A stretch of 64,000 bases of DNA from Gossypium raimondii. Its lineage: Eukaryota; Streptophyta; Magnoliopsida; Malvales; Malvaceae. The notes under the pieces were generated by a model. It did not search any database. It saw nothing but the letters and a program-made list of their open reading frames with translations, and was not told the origin of the DNA. The stretch is taken from positions 2,852,001-2,916,000 of the forward strand of contig NC_068570.1 of the NCBI RefSeq assembly GCF_025698545.1, written 5' to 3'. Shown in pieces: positions 24,861-35,882 of the stretch. The position numbers and the translations under genes were made by a program. Position 1 is the first letter of the stretch. The number at the start of each line of letters is the position of its first letter.

Positions 24861-25752
24861 CAGCATATTAAATCTTGTTCAAAGATGGGATGGTTAAAGG
24901 AACTTGCCATTGAAAAATCAATAGAAGGGAAAAGAGCTTGACACTCGCTGACCCTTCTCCTCATATCACAAGGACGAACACCCTGTATTGAATTCGAGAA
25001 TGCGTCAGTATATATAATTGAACTGCAATCATGGTTGGCGCAAATGAAGGAAGGCCTAGCATGAGAGATTTTGGCCATATATGTTACTACCATGCGGTCT
25101 CGACAAAGCTCAACTGCCATAATTTTGGGGCAATTAACCCCTGCATCTTCGTTGCTTTCAGTACTACCGAATACTCCAAAAGCAGTTTGCATGGTCCTGC
25201 AGTGATCATTAAAGTGTATATGAAGAATACAGATATTTCCTTGATTCCTTTTTCATAGACTTAGATATTCCATTGAAATTCAGGCAAAACTGAGTTTTAT
25301 ACCTGTATAAAGGGGAAGTGATGACTAACTCAATCCGCTTAAGTAGCCCACTAGCATGAACATCCTCCCGCAGTTTACCAACCTGAAATAAAAAAGGTAG
25401 AAATTAATATGATTATATCAAAAACTGGATTAATTCAATTCAGGATTGAAGATTGATGATAAGCTAGCCATTGAATGTTGTGGAATTACCTGGTGCCGGC
25501 CCAGTGGGGAAAGTTCGGCATCAAATAGGTGAGGAGACAACAGTGCTTCACGGTTAATGTCTCCTTCTACATTATGCATGGCTTGTCCATGCCTCACCTT
25601 TAAAAAAAAAAAAGATAAAAAAAACTACGGTTTAATAAAAAACAAATTTCAAGCAAATAGTTGATACTGGAATGGTGTATGTATATACATACCAGGTGGA
25701 CAATTTTGCAACGCTGCCATGGGTATGGAAACTGAGCTGCTGTGGTATTCAT
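24201..25752 (-). CDS. Phosphoglycerate-mutase-like protein, copy 1 (9 exons)
   Basis: Histidine phosphatase (phosphoglycerate mutase-like) protein, 237 residues as modelled. Exons in order: 25752-25693, 25597-25490, 25382-25303, 25196-25091, 24982-24908, 24788-24700, 24587-24468, 24390-24346, 24231-24201; all lengths keep frame. Visible hallmarks are the phosphohistidine motif VRHGQAMHN (His23), the acid-base segment AVELCRD (Glu112) and the second histidine VSHG (His187). It resembles the plant PGM-like family (Arabidopsis At5g64460/At2g17280 type), whose substrate is not settled; glycolytic mutase activity should not be assumed. Start: an ATG at 25809 is also in frame, but the copy-2 alignment supports 25752 (MNTTAAQF). 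Intron 5 starts with GC. The intron 1 acceptor is AAAG, weaker than CAG in copy 2. It ends 17 residues earlier than copy 2 because of TAA at 24201. Expression unknown. Confidence 0.85.
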
Positions 25753-25876
25753 TTTCTGCAAATAGGGGAGTAATGATGAAAACAAATGATGGGTATCGAT
25801 AGATGACACAAATGGCCAGAAACTTGTTCCGGTAAATGGTAAGAAGTGAATGTAAAACGTTGCAGACTATATGTAT

Positions 25877-25888
25877 ATTTATATATAG
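25877..25888 (-). promoter_or_regulatory. TATA box of PGM-like copy 1
   Basis: Minus-strand TATATAAATATA about 130 bases before the start codon and just after a CTCTC-rich run. The same arrangement (CTCTCTGTATAAATA) precedes copy 2. Confidence 0.5.
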
Positions 25889-27112
25889 GGAGAGAGAATT
25901 TCAATGTATTTTCTACGTTGGTTCATATATATTTCTTCGTAACTCATAATTGAATAATTATGATGGAATTAGACAGTAGTAAACTAGAAGGAAAAAGATG
26001 GAAATTGAAGAAGGAAATATTAACGAGAAAGATTGATTTTGTTAATTAATTTCCTATTTCGGCTATTACAAAAAAGAAAAGTAATTTCAATGCAAGTGAC
26101 TTGGAATAAAAGAAATACTATTTAGTAGGAAAATTCAAAATTTTCTCAGCTCATCATAAACTATAATTTAAATAACGCCTACACATTCAAATGCCTACAC
26201 ATTTTCATGGAAAACTCACAGCAAATACCATCAAAATGAATAGAAAATATCATTGACATGCAACTTCATGTCTTAGCTTTACTTACCAGAAAAGAGGCAA
26301 AACACAATAGATCGATCAAAGGAAAAGTAATTAAGTGTTAGGGGGAAGAACTGGTTGTATAATTAATGACAAGTGATGGATAGAGCCATAGAGGACTTAT
26401 GGTATACATATATAGCATGCAAAAAGGGAAAGAAATATAATATCGTAGGCAGGGGTTTAGTTTGATTTTCTTGGTAGTAAAATTGAGTCCATGCAAGCGT
26501 AAAACCAGGGGTTTTTTTTTTCCTTTTTCCTTCCAAAAAGAAAATAGAAAATTTGTATGTGAACACTATGCTTTACGCGTGACTATATATATCAAAGTCT
26601 TTTTCTTTGTCTTTTTTGTTTTTTACTTTTCTTGAACAAATCTCTTGTTGATTTATTAATTACGCCTTATGTCTGAAATAGTCGAACATTCTCTTGTGTG
26701 TCACATCATCACTTCCAATTAGAGATATTCATGAGCCGGGTTTGAGTCGGACTCTAATAAAATTTTAGACTCTATTTATATGTTCGGGTCTAACTTGGCT
26801 CGAAAAATAAGCCTAAAGTTTTGCACAAGTCCAGTCCGGATAAAAATATTAAAACCCAAGCTTAACTCGGCCCACCCGTATTGATTGTTTTAATTTTTTT
26901 ATATAATTTTTTAAAAAACATATAATATACCAAATATACTAAAAATATTAAAATAAATATTTCCCAACAAATTGAAAATAAATTGAAAAAAGTTTTTATA
27001 CTTAAATAACCAGTGCAACTTAATAAGCAAAAACCTCTAAAATAGTAGCAAAATTAACAATAAAACAAGTATTATACAATATCCAAATATTAACAACATA
27101 ATAGTAAAATGG

Positions 27113-28545
27113 TGATGGGTGTCGAATCCACCAATATAAACCTACGCCTTAGTTTGCAAATTAAGCAGTATAGAGAGTAGGGTCGATCCCTCAGAGACTG
27201 GTTTACTGTAAATTGTTGCTCGCTTGACCAGATTTATGTCGGGGCAGCTGTCTTGCCCAAGACGTTCGGGGATAAAATTTGAAAACACGAAATTAATGTA
27301 AAAATAACGTCAAAAGTAAAAGTTGAAAACCAGAATAATAAAACCGTGAAATAAATATTAAGAAAAATTTAATTAGAATAAGCTCAGCTTTAGGCACGAA
27401 TTTTCCTCGTCTTTGAACCGATCCTCGAAATTGGATGAACTCCTCTTTTCCAATAAGCTAGTTATAGCTACCAAGGACGCCTCGGACACCAACTCTTCCT
27501 TGTGTAAATTAGTTATGGAACGTCCAATAACTAACTCTTACCGATCGAACAACCACGAAACGTTCGTGATTTAGAACTCCGCGACTTTGCGTTCTAGAAG
27601 AGCCTAGCTCGAACCAAAGTGCCCTCAACCGCGTGGGGCATTCAAATCCGTTACTACTTCCTTGAAGGAACTAAACAACTATCTCCACTTGGCACGCCAA
27701 TGTGTTCCTGAAAACCGATTAGAAACGTTCCTTTCGAATTCCAATCAGACGTCTAATCACACTAAATCAAACGACGTCTTTTTGACTTAGTGTTGATCGA
27801 CTTTATGGTGACAAAATCATACTCTTAATCGAGAGTAATAAGTCTTTGGAATTTTAGGAGTTAAATGGGCTCGGGTTCAGTAACTCACGGGTTTTGACGA
27901 GGTTAATTTCTGCCTAAAGCTGAAAATGGGTTTATTTGGCTAAGGTTTGGGACATGTTGGTATTTGATAAATTAATTAAGGTAAATGGGTGAAAAGGTGG
28001 GTGATGTGATTGAGTATGGGAGTTGGAATATATTAAAGTGGGGTGGTTGAAAAGGGAATTTGGAAAAAGGAAAGGAATTGCAAATGGCTAAAGTTGGTTG
28101 CTGCTAGGAATAAATTGAAGGCAAAGAAACTAAAGAAACAATGCTACGTGAGAAAGGAGAGAATTGAAAGATAGAAGCTAAATATTTTTTTGATTGATGA
28201 AATGATGAACAATACAAGCTCTATTTATACTAGTTGATTTACTAAATTAGGAGCCAACTAGTCATAGGAAATTAAGGAAAAAATATCCCAAAATAAAATA
28301 AATCTCAAAATAATCTCCCCCACTAAGTCAACAAAATTTTCAGCTAATTAATATTGGAAAAATTCTACTTTGGCCCTCCTTCTTTGCTTCTTTCTTTAAT
28401 TTGGCCCAATTGTTTCCTTTTTCTTCTATTTAGCCTCAAATTGCATTCCTGCACAAAAATCAATAAAAACATGGAAAAATTAGTGGTGCACTTCATAAAT
28501 TAACCAATTTAATTACATAAAATATGTAACTTTAGCATTTAATCA
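27113..28545 (-). repeat. 3' LTR of Athila-like element
   Basis: 1,433 bp, TGATGGGTGTCGAATCC...CATTTAATCA on the plus strand. It lies next to the polypurine tract at 28546-28559, so in element orientation it is the 3' LTR. It matches the other LTR closely; most differences are one-base indels in the first 150 bases and around 27590-27850. Confidence 0.88.
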
Positions 28546-28559
28546 AATCCCCCCTACTT
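28546..28559 (-). other. Polypurine tract of Athila-like element
   Basis: Minus strand AAGTAGGGGGGATT directly abuts the 3' LTR, as expected for second-strand priming. Confidence 0.75.
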
Positions 28560-29810
28560 AGCTTATGCTAGTCCTCGAGCATTTTATATGTATCTGCAAA
28601 AGAAAATTTTTCCAAAATAGGACTTGATACTCATGGTTTGCACAATTTAACAATTCAATCCTAGCTCATTAATATCTCAAATAACCTAGCCTAATAAGTA
28701 AATAAATATATTTCAGAATTTATGAGAACTTGATAGGCTTACCTTTCATTTATTTTATATATATATTTTTGTGTACTTAGGACATTATCGAATTTTTTGA
28801 CGCGAGACATGATGACAACCCAAGCACCATGTTCCGGTTACTCAATTCGGACGTCTCTAAGCGGGTTATTTCGCCCTACTCATGATAACTTGTTAGCGGA
28901 GTGAGTGCAAATAAATTGGACAGCCACACGAACCTTTTTACGCGAGATGTGATGACAACCCAAGCACCACGTTCCGGTTACTCAGCCCGATGCACAACCC
29001 CAATTGTTCACTCTTAACATTCATATCAGAGGAGTATTATTTTTTATTCTTTTTTTTTTTTTTGAAAGCTAAGGCATGATAAAAGGTAGGCAATCAAGCA
29101 AACTCATCATTTCCAAAAATTTCTTACCCACTAAGTCTAGGTTATTGAAAAGTTTCATGTGTAAAGAATTAAATAGCTAAATCGGTCAAACCATAAGTGT
29201 ACCATCCCAATTAAAAGAAAAATTTACCTTTTACTAAAAACATGCAAAAATAGTGATGACAGATAAGCAAATTAGAACCAATTTATGTTTCCCTCCCCCT
29301 ACTTATTTTACATTGTCCCAATGTAATTTAAAGAATAAAAGTAAAGATCAGTAGGAGAAAGAAAGAAAAAGAAACTCCCCAAGTATTTCAACGTCGTGGA
29401 GGGCGGTCTCGTAGGTAGAGTGGGCCTTAACTGAAAAAAGAATTTTGTGGGTTGACATATGGAATTTAATTGTCTTGGAATGTTTTCCTGCAAAGATAAA
29501 AATGAAAATAAAATAAAATAGTAAAAATAAATAATAATAATAATAATAGGAAATTTATTTTTTTTTCAAATTTATTAGCTAAGCTATAAACTCGAGAAAT
29601 AAATTATTAAAAACCAAGATTACGAGATTTGGTAAAACAGTTGTGATAAATGCACCAAGTAAGTTCCCAGGAAAGAGAGGTGAGTCACAATGGACATACT
29701 TAAGTACCAAGTCTTTCCTTAGACAGAACTAATCCTCGACATGCATTTTTCATTTTCCATTTTACCAAAAGTTTTATTTGCATAAAGGAAAAGAAAATTT
29801 GGGTTGCCTC
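28560..29810 (-). other. Noncoding 3' part of Athila-like element
   Basis: Between pol scraps and the 3' LTR. It contains two copies of GCGAGA(C/T)(A/G)TGATGACAACCCAAGCACCA (28801 and 28942), A/T-rich runs and no coding motif. The phrase at 29805-29835, read on the minus strand as CGTTAAACAAAGCGCTG..GGGAGGCAACCC, is typical of the Athila segment after the integrase end. Confidence 0.6.
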
Positions 29811-29837
29811 CCAACAGCGCTTTGTTTAACGTCGTTA

Positions 29838-30197
29838 AGCTCGACGACCTGTGTTATTCAAATTCTTTATCCTTTTGTAATAGACTGCAAAGCGGTTGCA
29901 TGATCTTCGAGAAGTCTTTTATGAATTGTCTGTAAAATCCGTACACCGTGAAGTCATTCATGAAGACTTCAAGATTTTCTTGACATAATCAGAGAATTTG
30001 CTCAACATGCATCTCTGGAAAGTGGTCGGAGCATTATAAAGTCCAAACGGCATTCGTCTATACGCAAACATTCCGGAAGGGCACGTGAAAGTTGTTTTGT
30101 CTTGATCCTCTGCCTCTCTCAATGTTTCGAGGATTTCTTTTTCCTCCTTTGCTTTCTTATCCTTTACGAGCCTCTCTGGAAAAGGAGGTGGCATCAC
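29838..30197 (-). pseudogene. Chimeric pol scraps (gag-pol joint, RT, pre-RNase H)
   Basis: Reading on the minus strand: a gag/protease-linker piece ([20 protein letters not shown]) runs directly into reverse transcriptase motif text ([19 protein letters not shown], then ATFQRC-like TTFQRC). This implies a deletion between them. After a one-base frameshift comes the catalytic box as FMND instead of FMDD, then VYG joined directly to FYRQFIKDFSKI, text normally about 75 residues farther on. It ends at LLQKDKEF and a stop, skipping RNase H and integrase. No functional enzyme can come from this. Confidence 0.8.
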
Positions 30198-30215
30198 AAA
30201 TGGTTTCTGAATTTT

Positions 30216-31678
30216 TTATTCTGGTCTGACTTTTAGATCAGAGATCTGCTTTTCCCGTTCCTTGTCTTGCCCATGACTTTTTTCTGGAACTGTTTCTAGA
30301 ATCTTTGCGCTACAAAGAGTTATTGCACTTACATTCTGCCTAGGATTCAACTCTGTCTGGGAAGGTAATTTACCTTGAGATTCCAAACGATTAACTGCCA
30401 TCGAGAATTTACTAACTTGATTAGTTAACTCTTGTATTGATGCGTCTGTCCTCTGTTGATATTTTGCAGCATCGACGGCAAGTCTTTCCACAAGAGCTTC
30501 TAGAGATGTGCTTGACTTGGGTTGTTGTTGTGGTGGTTGCAAAGGTCTCAGTTGGTATGATGGATTATATCGGGGATTAGCTCCGTAATTCAAGTTGGGA
30601 TGATCCTTCCACCCGGGATTGTAGGTGTTGGAGAAAGGATCATAGCGTCTTTGTGGAGGTTCTGAAAATCCTCCGACAGCATCAACATGTGCCTTTGAAT
30701 TTTCGTTAAGGATTGGGTACAAATCCGTCGGATGTTCAGATGTAGTACAAATTCCACACAGTTGGGTCCGATTCTTCTTTTCTGAAAGCATAGATTGAAC
30801 AATATTAGTAAGCTTATCCAATTTATCTTCTAAGGATGAAACGTTTACCCCATTAACCCGTCTTGTGGGTTCTGAATTCGGCCGATACTGTTGAGAATTT
30901 GCTGTCATGGTGGATATCAGTTCTCAAACGCCCCTCCACTAGCAGCGTCAATCATTTTCATCTCCATAGGGAGCAAACCCTCGTAGAAATATTGAAGAAG
31001 TGATTGCTCGGTCAAACCGTGTTGAGGACAACTTGCACACAGTTTCTTGTATCGCTCCCAATAGTCGTAGAGCGATTCACTCTCTATTTGGCGGATTCCC
31101 ACTATGTCTCTCCTTAGTTCAGCTGCTCGTGATGCTGGGAAGAACCTGTCAAGAAAAACACGAGATAAGTCATCCCATGTTGTAATTGAACCGGGGGGTA
31201 AGTAAAATAACCATTCTCTTGCTGTATCAACTAAAGAAAATGGAAAGGCCCGAAGTTTAATTTCATCTTCGGTTACTCCCTGTGGTTTCATGCTGGAGCA
31301 GACCATGTGGAATTCTCTCAAGTGGGTATGTGGATTCTCATTCTTCAAGCCTCGAAAAGTGGGCAAAAGGTGAATTAAGCCTGACTTCAACTCGAATGGG
31401 GTTTCTCCGGCTGGATAGTTGATGCACAACGGTGTTTGCTCATTAGGAGCAGCGGCTAGCTGAATGGTTCGGTTCGCCATCCTTTCTGGTTCACCGAGGT
31501 TGTCTTTCGCTTCTTTTGTTTCACGAAGTGGTTCGGTCTCAAGTTCAACCACTTCGACTTGTTTTCCACGTTCAATTGCTTCTACACGTTTAAGAACTTT
31601 CGTCTCTTTACGTCGCGCTCATGCGGATTTTTCGATCTCTGGGTCGTATTCGAGATCTCCGGATGAAGATCTGGTCAT
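30216..31678 (-). pseudogene. Athila-type gag, near-complete but broken
   Basis: Starts with ATG at 31678 (MTRSSSGDLEYDPEIE). An in-frame TGA follows at codon 20 (31619-31621, in a CG-to-TG context). The main capsid-like domain runs 31552-30917 (PTFRGLKNENPHTHLREFH, AFPFSLVDTAREWLFYLP, FLDRFFPASRAAELRRDI). A stop and a shift of frame at about 30917-30910 separate it from the C-terminal half (30908-30216). That half has a zinc-knuckle-like CGICTTSEHPTDLY in which the last Cys is Tyr, a Pro/Gln-rich stretch (QPPQQQPK) and a coiled-coil-like segment. Gag is far better kept than pol. Confidence 0.82.
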
Positions 31679-31708
31679 GAAGATAATCTAAACAATGTAA
31701 GTGTTGCG

Positions 31709-31730
31709 GTCCCAACAGCGGCGCCAAAAC
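31709..31730 (-). other. Primer-binding site of Athila-like element
   Basis: Minus strand reads TTTTGGCGCCGCTGTTGGGA right after the 5' LTR end. The TGGCGCCG core is the usual Athila primer site, known to pair with the tRNA-Asp 3' end; here the later bases differ slightly from the canonical form. Confidence 0.75.
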
Positions 31731-33170
31731 CGATGGGTGTCGAATCCACCAATATAAACCTCGCCTTAGTTTGCAAATTATGCGTTATAGGGAGTAGGGT
31801 CGATCCTCGAGACCGATTATCAGTAAATTGTTGCTCGCTTGACCGATTTATGTCGGGCAAATTGTCTTGCCCAAGACGTTCGGGGGGATAAAAATTTGAA
31901 AACCTGAAATTAACAGAAAAATAACGTCAAAAGTAAAAGTTGAAAACAGAATAATAAAAACTGTGAAATAAATATTAAGAAAAATTTAATTAGAATAAGC
32001 TCAGCTTTAGGCACGAATTTTCCTCGTCTTTGAACCGATTCTCGAAATTGGATGAACTCCTCTTTTCCAATAAGCTAGTTATAGCTACCAAGGACGCCTC
32101 GGACACCAACTCTTCCTTGTGTAAATTATTTATGGAACGTCTAATAACTAACTCTTACCGATCGAACAACCACGAAACGTTCGTGATTTAGAACTCCGGC
32201 AGCTTTGCGTTCTAGAAGAGCCTAGCTCGAACCAGTGCCCTCAACCGCGTGGGGCATTCAAATCCGATTACTACTTCCCTTGACGGAACCAAACAGCTAT
32301 CTCCACTTGGCACGCCAATGTGTTCACAGAAAACCGATTAGAAACGTTCCTTTCGGAATTCCAACTGTACGTCTAATCACACTAAATCAAACGACGTCTT
32401 TTTTGACTTAGTGTTGATCTGACTTTATGAGCTGACAAAATCATACTCTTAATCCGGAGAAGTAATAAGTACTGGAATTTTAGGAGTTAAATGGGCTCGG
32501 GTTCGTAACTCACGGGTTTTGACGAGGTTAATTTCGGCCTAAAGCTGAAAATGGGTTTATTTGGCTAAGGTTTGGGACATGTTGGTATTTGATAAATTAA
32601 TTAAGGTAAATGTGTGAAAAGGTGGGTGATGTGATTGAGTATGGGAGTTGGAATATATTAAAGTGGGGTGGTTGAAAAGGGAATTTGGAAAAAGGAAAGG
32701 AATTGCAAATGGCTAAAGTTGGTTGCTGCTAGGAATAAATTGAAGGCAAAGAAACTAAAGAAACAATGCTACGTGAGAAAGGAGAGAATTGAAAGATAGA
32801 AGCTAAATATTTTTTTGATTGATGAAATGATGAACAATACAAGCTCTATTTATACTAGTTGATTTACTAAATTAGGAGTCAACTAGTCATAGGAAATTAA
32901 GGAAAAAATATCCCAAAATAAAATAAATTCCAAAATAATCTCCCCCACTAAGTCAACAAAATTTTCAGCTAATTAATATTGGAAAAATTCTACTTTGGCC
33001 CTCCTTCTTTGCTTCTTTCTTTAATTTGGCCCAATTGTTTCCTTTTTCTTCTATTTAGCCTCAAATTGCATTCCTGCACAAAAATCAATAAAAACATGGA
33101 AAAATTAGTGGTGCACTTCATAAATTAACCAATTTAATTACATAAAATATGTAACTTTAGCATTTAACCA
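31731..33170 (-). repeat. 5' LTR of Athila-like element
   Basis: 1,440 bp. On the plus strand it starts CGATGGGTGTCG (first base T to C relative to the other LTR) and ends CATTTAACCA before the AATGG duplication. It lies beside the primer-binding site, so it is the 5' LTR. Confidence 0.88.
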
Positions 33171-33393
33171 AATGGTAACAAAACAGCAGGAAAACAATAG
33201 CAAAACAATAGAGTTTTTATTGCAAATTCGGGCCAACCTGGGCCTAGGCTAAAAAAACATTGCCCGAGGCCTAGCCCATGTTCTAAACTAGCCTTATTTT
33301 TTGCTCATGCCTATTTTTCGGACTTATATTTTTGCCCAAACTCTCCCATTTTTGGGTGGACCTTCGGGCCAAGCCACCCCATGGACAACTCTA

Positions 33394-34607
33394 GTACCAA
33401 CTTAATTATTAAAATATTAAAATATTAATAAATTTTAATTTAAGGATATTTTTGTCTTCTTATATAAAATAAAGAAAATATTCATGCCTACAATTGGATT
33501 TGAACCCAAGACACCAAGCATACACTATCCTAACATTAACATTTTCAACTAAAGTAACATTTAATATATATGAAGTATATGTTATTATCGGTTTCAAATA
33601 TTACATTTCATTATTTATTGTATGTTATTTATAAATACTCTTATGCATTTTAAATATATGATTTCTACACGCATACTCGTGTAATAAAGTTTCTAGTATT
33701 ATAATATTGTTCATTAAGTTAGTGTCACAAACTAAGTGAAACCAACACCATGATAAAGAATTGTACTCATTTTTATTTTTAATTTGATGTATTTTTTGTG
33801 TTTAAATTTCGTTTTAATTTGATAAAGAATTGTACTCATTTTTTATTTCTAATTTGATGTATTTTTTGTGTTTAAATTTCGTTTTACTTACAATTTATTT
33901 TTTTCATTTCAATAGCGTATATATTTCATGTGTTATTATTAATTAATTCTAAACTATATATTTCATTATTTATTGTATATATATATATTATTTTAAACGC
34001 ACATCTATGTCCTAAATATTTCCATACGCATACGCATGATAAGATTTCTAGTAAAGATTGTTTAATATTAATATATAGTAATATATTATAAGTGGATTAA
34101 GTTATTTTTAATTATTAGAAATATTTTCTATTGATATAACCAAAGATATTCTCATTCATTTTACGGTTTGAGCTTAATCTTATTCGAGAATAGTGTATAT
34201 AAACTTATTTGAATAAAAAATTAGGAGCATAATACTCTACAAACATATAGATACGAATATATGGATATGACTTTTAAATATCTAAAATACATATATGTAT
34301 TCACACTCACATTCAATTTAAATAACTTAACAAATATTAGATTTTGTAAAATATTTTATATTAAAATTATTTTTAACTTTATTCAATAATAAATATAAAT
34401 AGAGTGATAATAAATTTATATTTTAATATTGTTAAATATGTAATTATTAATCCTTAAATTTATAATTCTTAATTTTTTATTTAAAATAATTTAAAAGTAT
34501 AAAATAAAACTACCATCATAATAATATTAATTAATAAAAAAATGATGTACTGACTTCTTTTCCTCTCCACATGTGTTGACTTCTACCATTAAATTCGAAT
34601 GACTAAG
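33394..34607. other. AT-rich spacer with 69-bp tandem duplication
   Basis: No gene. A direct tandem duplication of 69 bases starts GATAAAGAATTGTACTCATT at 33752 and again at 33821. Near 33485-33545, read in reverse, lies a SINE-like box (GGGTTCAAATCC). The remainder is AT-rich. Confidence 0.65.
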
Positions 34608-35371
34608 ACTTTGTTTAGCATTGCTTCTCAAAAGTGCTTTTGAGATCAAAAGTACTTTTGAAGCCAAAAGTACTTTTGAAGCCAAAAGTAATGTCAAACA
34701 GACAATTTTTTAAGTCAAAAGTGTTTTTCAATCTAGAAGTAAAAGCAATTTTTTTTAACTTTTTTTTTTGGCAAAAGTGCTTTTAGGATTAAATGACAAT
34801 TTTAACCCTTATAATATATTTTATATAATACTTATATGGTGTATGTAATTATTTTCTTATTAAATTTTATTTTATTTATAATATTATATATTTAAATTTT
34901 TATTGGTCATATTTTATTATTTAAAATATAGTTTATATATTCAATTAAAATTTATGAATAATTAATATTAATTGCTTAAAAATATTTAAAATTTATATTT
35001 CATATATTAAAATATTAACAAAAATTATAATAAATTGTGTTTTATATTCTTACTAAGATATCATAAGATTAACTAACTTATTTTTTAAAATTTATATTTC
35101 ATATATTAAAATATTAACAACAAATTATAATAAATTATTTTTATATTCTTACTAAGATATCATAATATTAACTAATTTGAATATTATTTAAATACATATT
35201 TATTACTTTATAACACAATGTCTAAAATGGACATTTTATTTATCAAAAGTACTTTTTGACAGCAATACTAAACATTTAAATCTTAAACCAAACTTTTTAA
35301 AAGTACTTCTCAAAATCACTTTTCCACAACACTTTTTAAAAGCACTTCTCAAATGCAATGCTAAATTAACC
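34608..35371. mobile_element. TIR element (MITE), 764 bp
   Basis: Terminal inverted repeats TTTAGCATTGCTTCTCAAAAG (left) and AGCACTTCTCAAATGCAATGCTAAA (right, inverted). The matching 5-bp flank CTAAG lies at 34603-34607 and 35372-35376. The middle is AT-rich and contains a 99-base tandem duplication (AAAATTTATATTTCATATAT at 34988 and 35087). Superfamily not determined; no transposase. Confidence 0.72.
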
Positions 35372-35643
35372 CTAAGTAGTACATTAAATAAAAGTAATCA
35401 TTTTAGCCTAATTAATTATTAGGTGCTTGTCGCGCGCTTCTTAATATAAATACCGCGGATGAATGATTTTTTAAATCGGTAGAAAACGATTACGTGGTTG
35501 ATTTATCGGTTCAATTGGTTCATTAAATATTATTAAAAAATTTAAAACTTTTGTTTAATCAATTTGCTCACCGGTTCAATTGATTTTTTTCGGTCCTCAA
35601 TCTAGTCGGTTCAAAGACACTTTTCAAAATGGTACCTTGATCA

Positions 35644-35874
35644 TAGTGGCATATCTAGGGGGCTGGTAGGAGCCCCGACCCCCTAAAATAAAAAATTATC
35701 CATTTAGGCCTTCTAGAAATTTTAAAATTTTAAATTAGTAAAGGTAAAATTACACTTTGACCCTCTAAAAATGATAAAAATTTGATTTAATCTTTTAAAA
35801 ATTATAAAAATATAAGCTATTAAAAATTAAAATTTAATTTCAGCCCCCTAAAAGTTTTTCTAGCTTCGCCCTTG
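35644..35874. mobile_element. Short hAT-like MITE with target duplication CTTGATCA
   Basis: 231 bp, flanked by a perfect 8-bp repeat CTTGATCA (35636-35643, 35875-35882). Ends TAGTGGCATATCTAG and, inverted, CTAGCTTCGCCCTTG; eight-base duplications fit the hAT superfamily. Host text on both sides carries GGTTCAATTGATTTTT-like repeats (35500-35630, 35900-36040), perhaps an older element. Confidence 0.8.
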
Positions 35875-35882
35875 CTTGATCA

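Larger units (their letters stand above)
24125..26664 (-). repeat. Left arm of large inverted repeat (gene copy 1)
   Basis: Reverse complement of 38443-41525. Homology covers promoter, all nine exons, most introns and a little 3' flank. The outer promoter limit is set by TAATAAATCAACAAGAGA (minus strand, up to about 26664) against TAATAAATCAACAGGAGA at 38443. The arms are diverged with many small indels, so this is not a recent or assembly-made copy. Confidence 0.85.
27113..33170 (-). mobile_element. Athila-like LTR retrotransposon, internally deleted
   Basis: A 6,058-bp element with direct LTRs (27113-28545, 31731-33170), target duplication AATGG (27108-27112, 33171-33175), a primer-binding site and a polypurine tract. 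It reads right to left: gag, then only scraps of pol. Protease, most of reverse transcriptase, RNase H and integrase are gone, apparently through three separate deletions. Established: Athila is a Ty3/Gypsy lineage with this primer site and gag type. It is non-autonomous as seen and could only have moved with proteins from elsewhere, unless the deletions came after insertion. Confidence 0.88.
26720..33393. mobile_element. hAT-like MITE split by an Athila-like insertion
   Basis: Outer ends are TAGAGATATTCATGAGC (26720) and, inverted, CCATGGACAACTCTA (33379-33393). The terminal inverted repeats share TAGAG-T-TTCATG-like sequence with the MITE at 37050-37597, as does the inner GGGTT/CGGGCC-rich text. 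Flanks CTTCCAAT and GTACCAAC agree at 5 of 8 bases, a decayed 8-bp duplication as in hAT elements. Without the retrotransposon at 27113-33170 the element would be about 610 bp. No transposase is present. Confidence 0.65.

Noticed and set aside
24860..25258. Frames running on through exon 4 and 5 of the PGM-like gene, and antisense frames there
   Set aside because: They are readthrough of introns or shadows of the spliced gene on the other strand.
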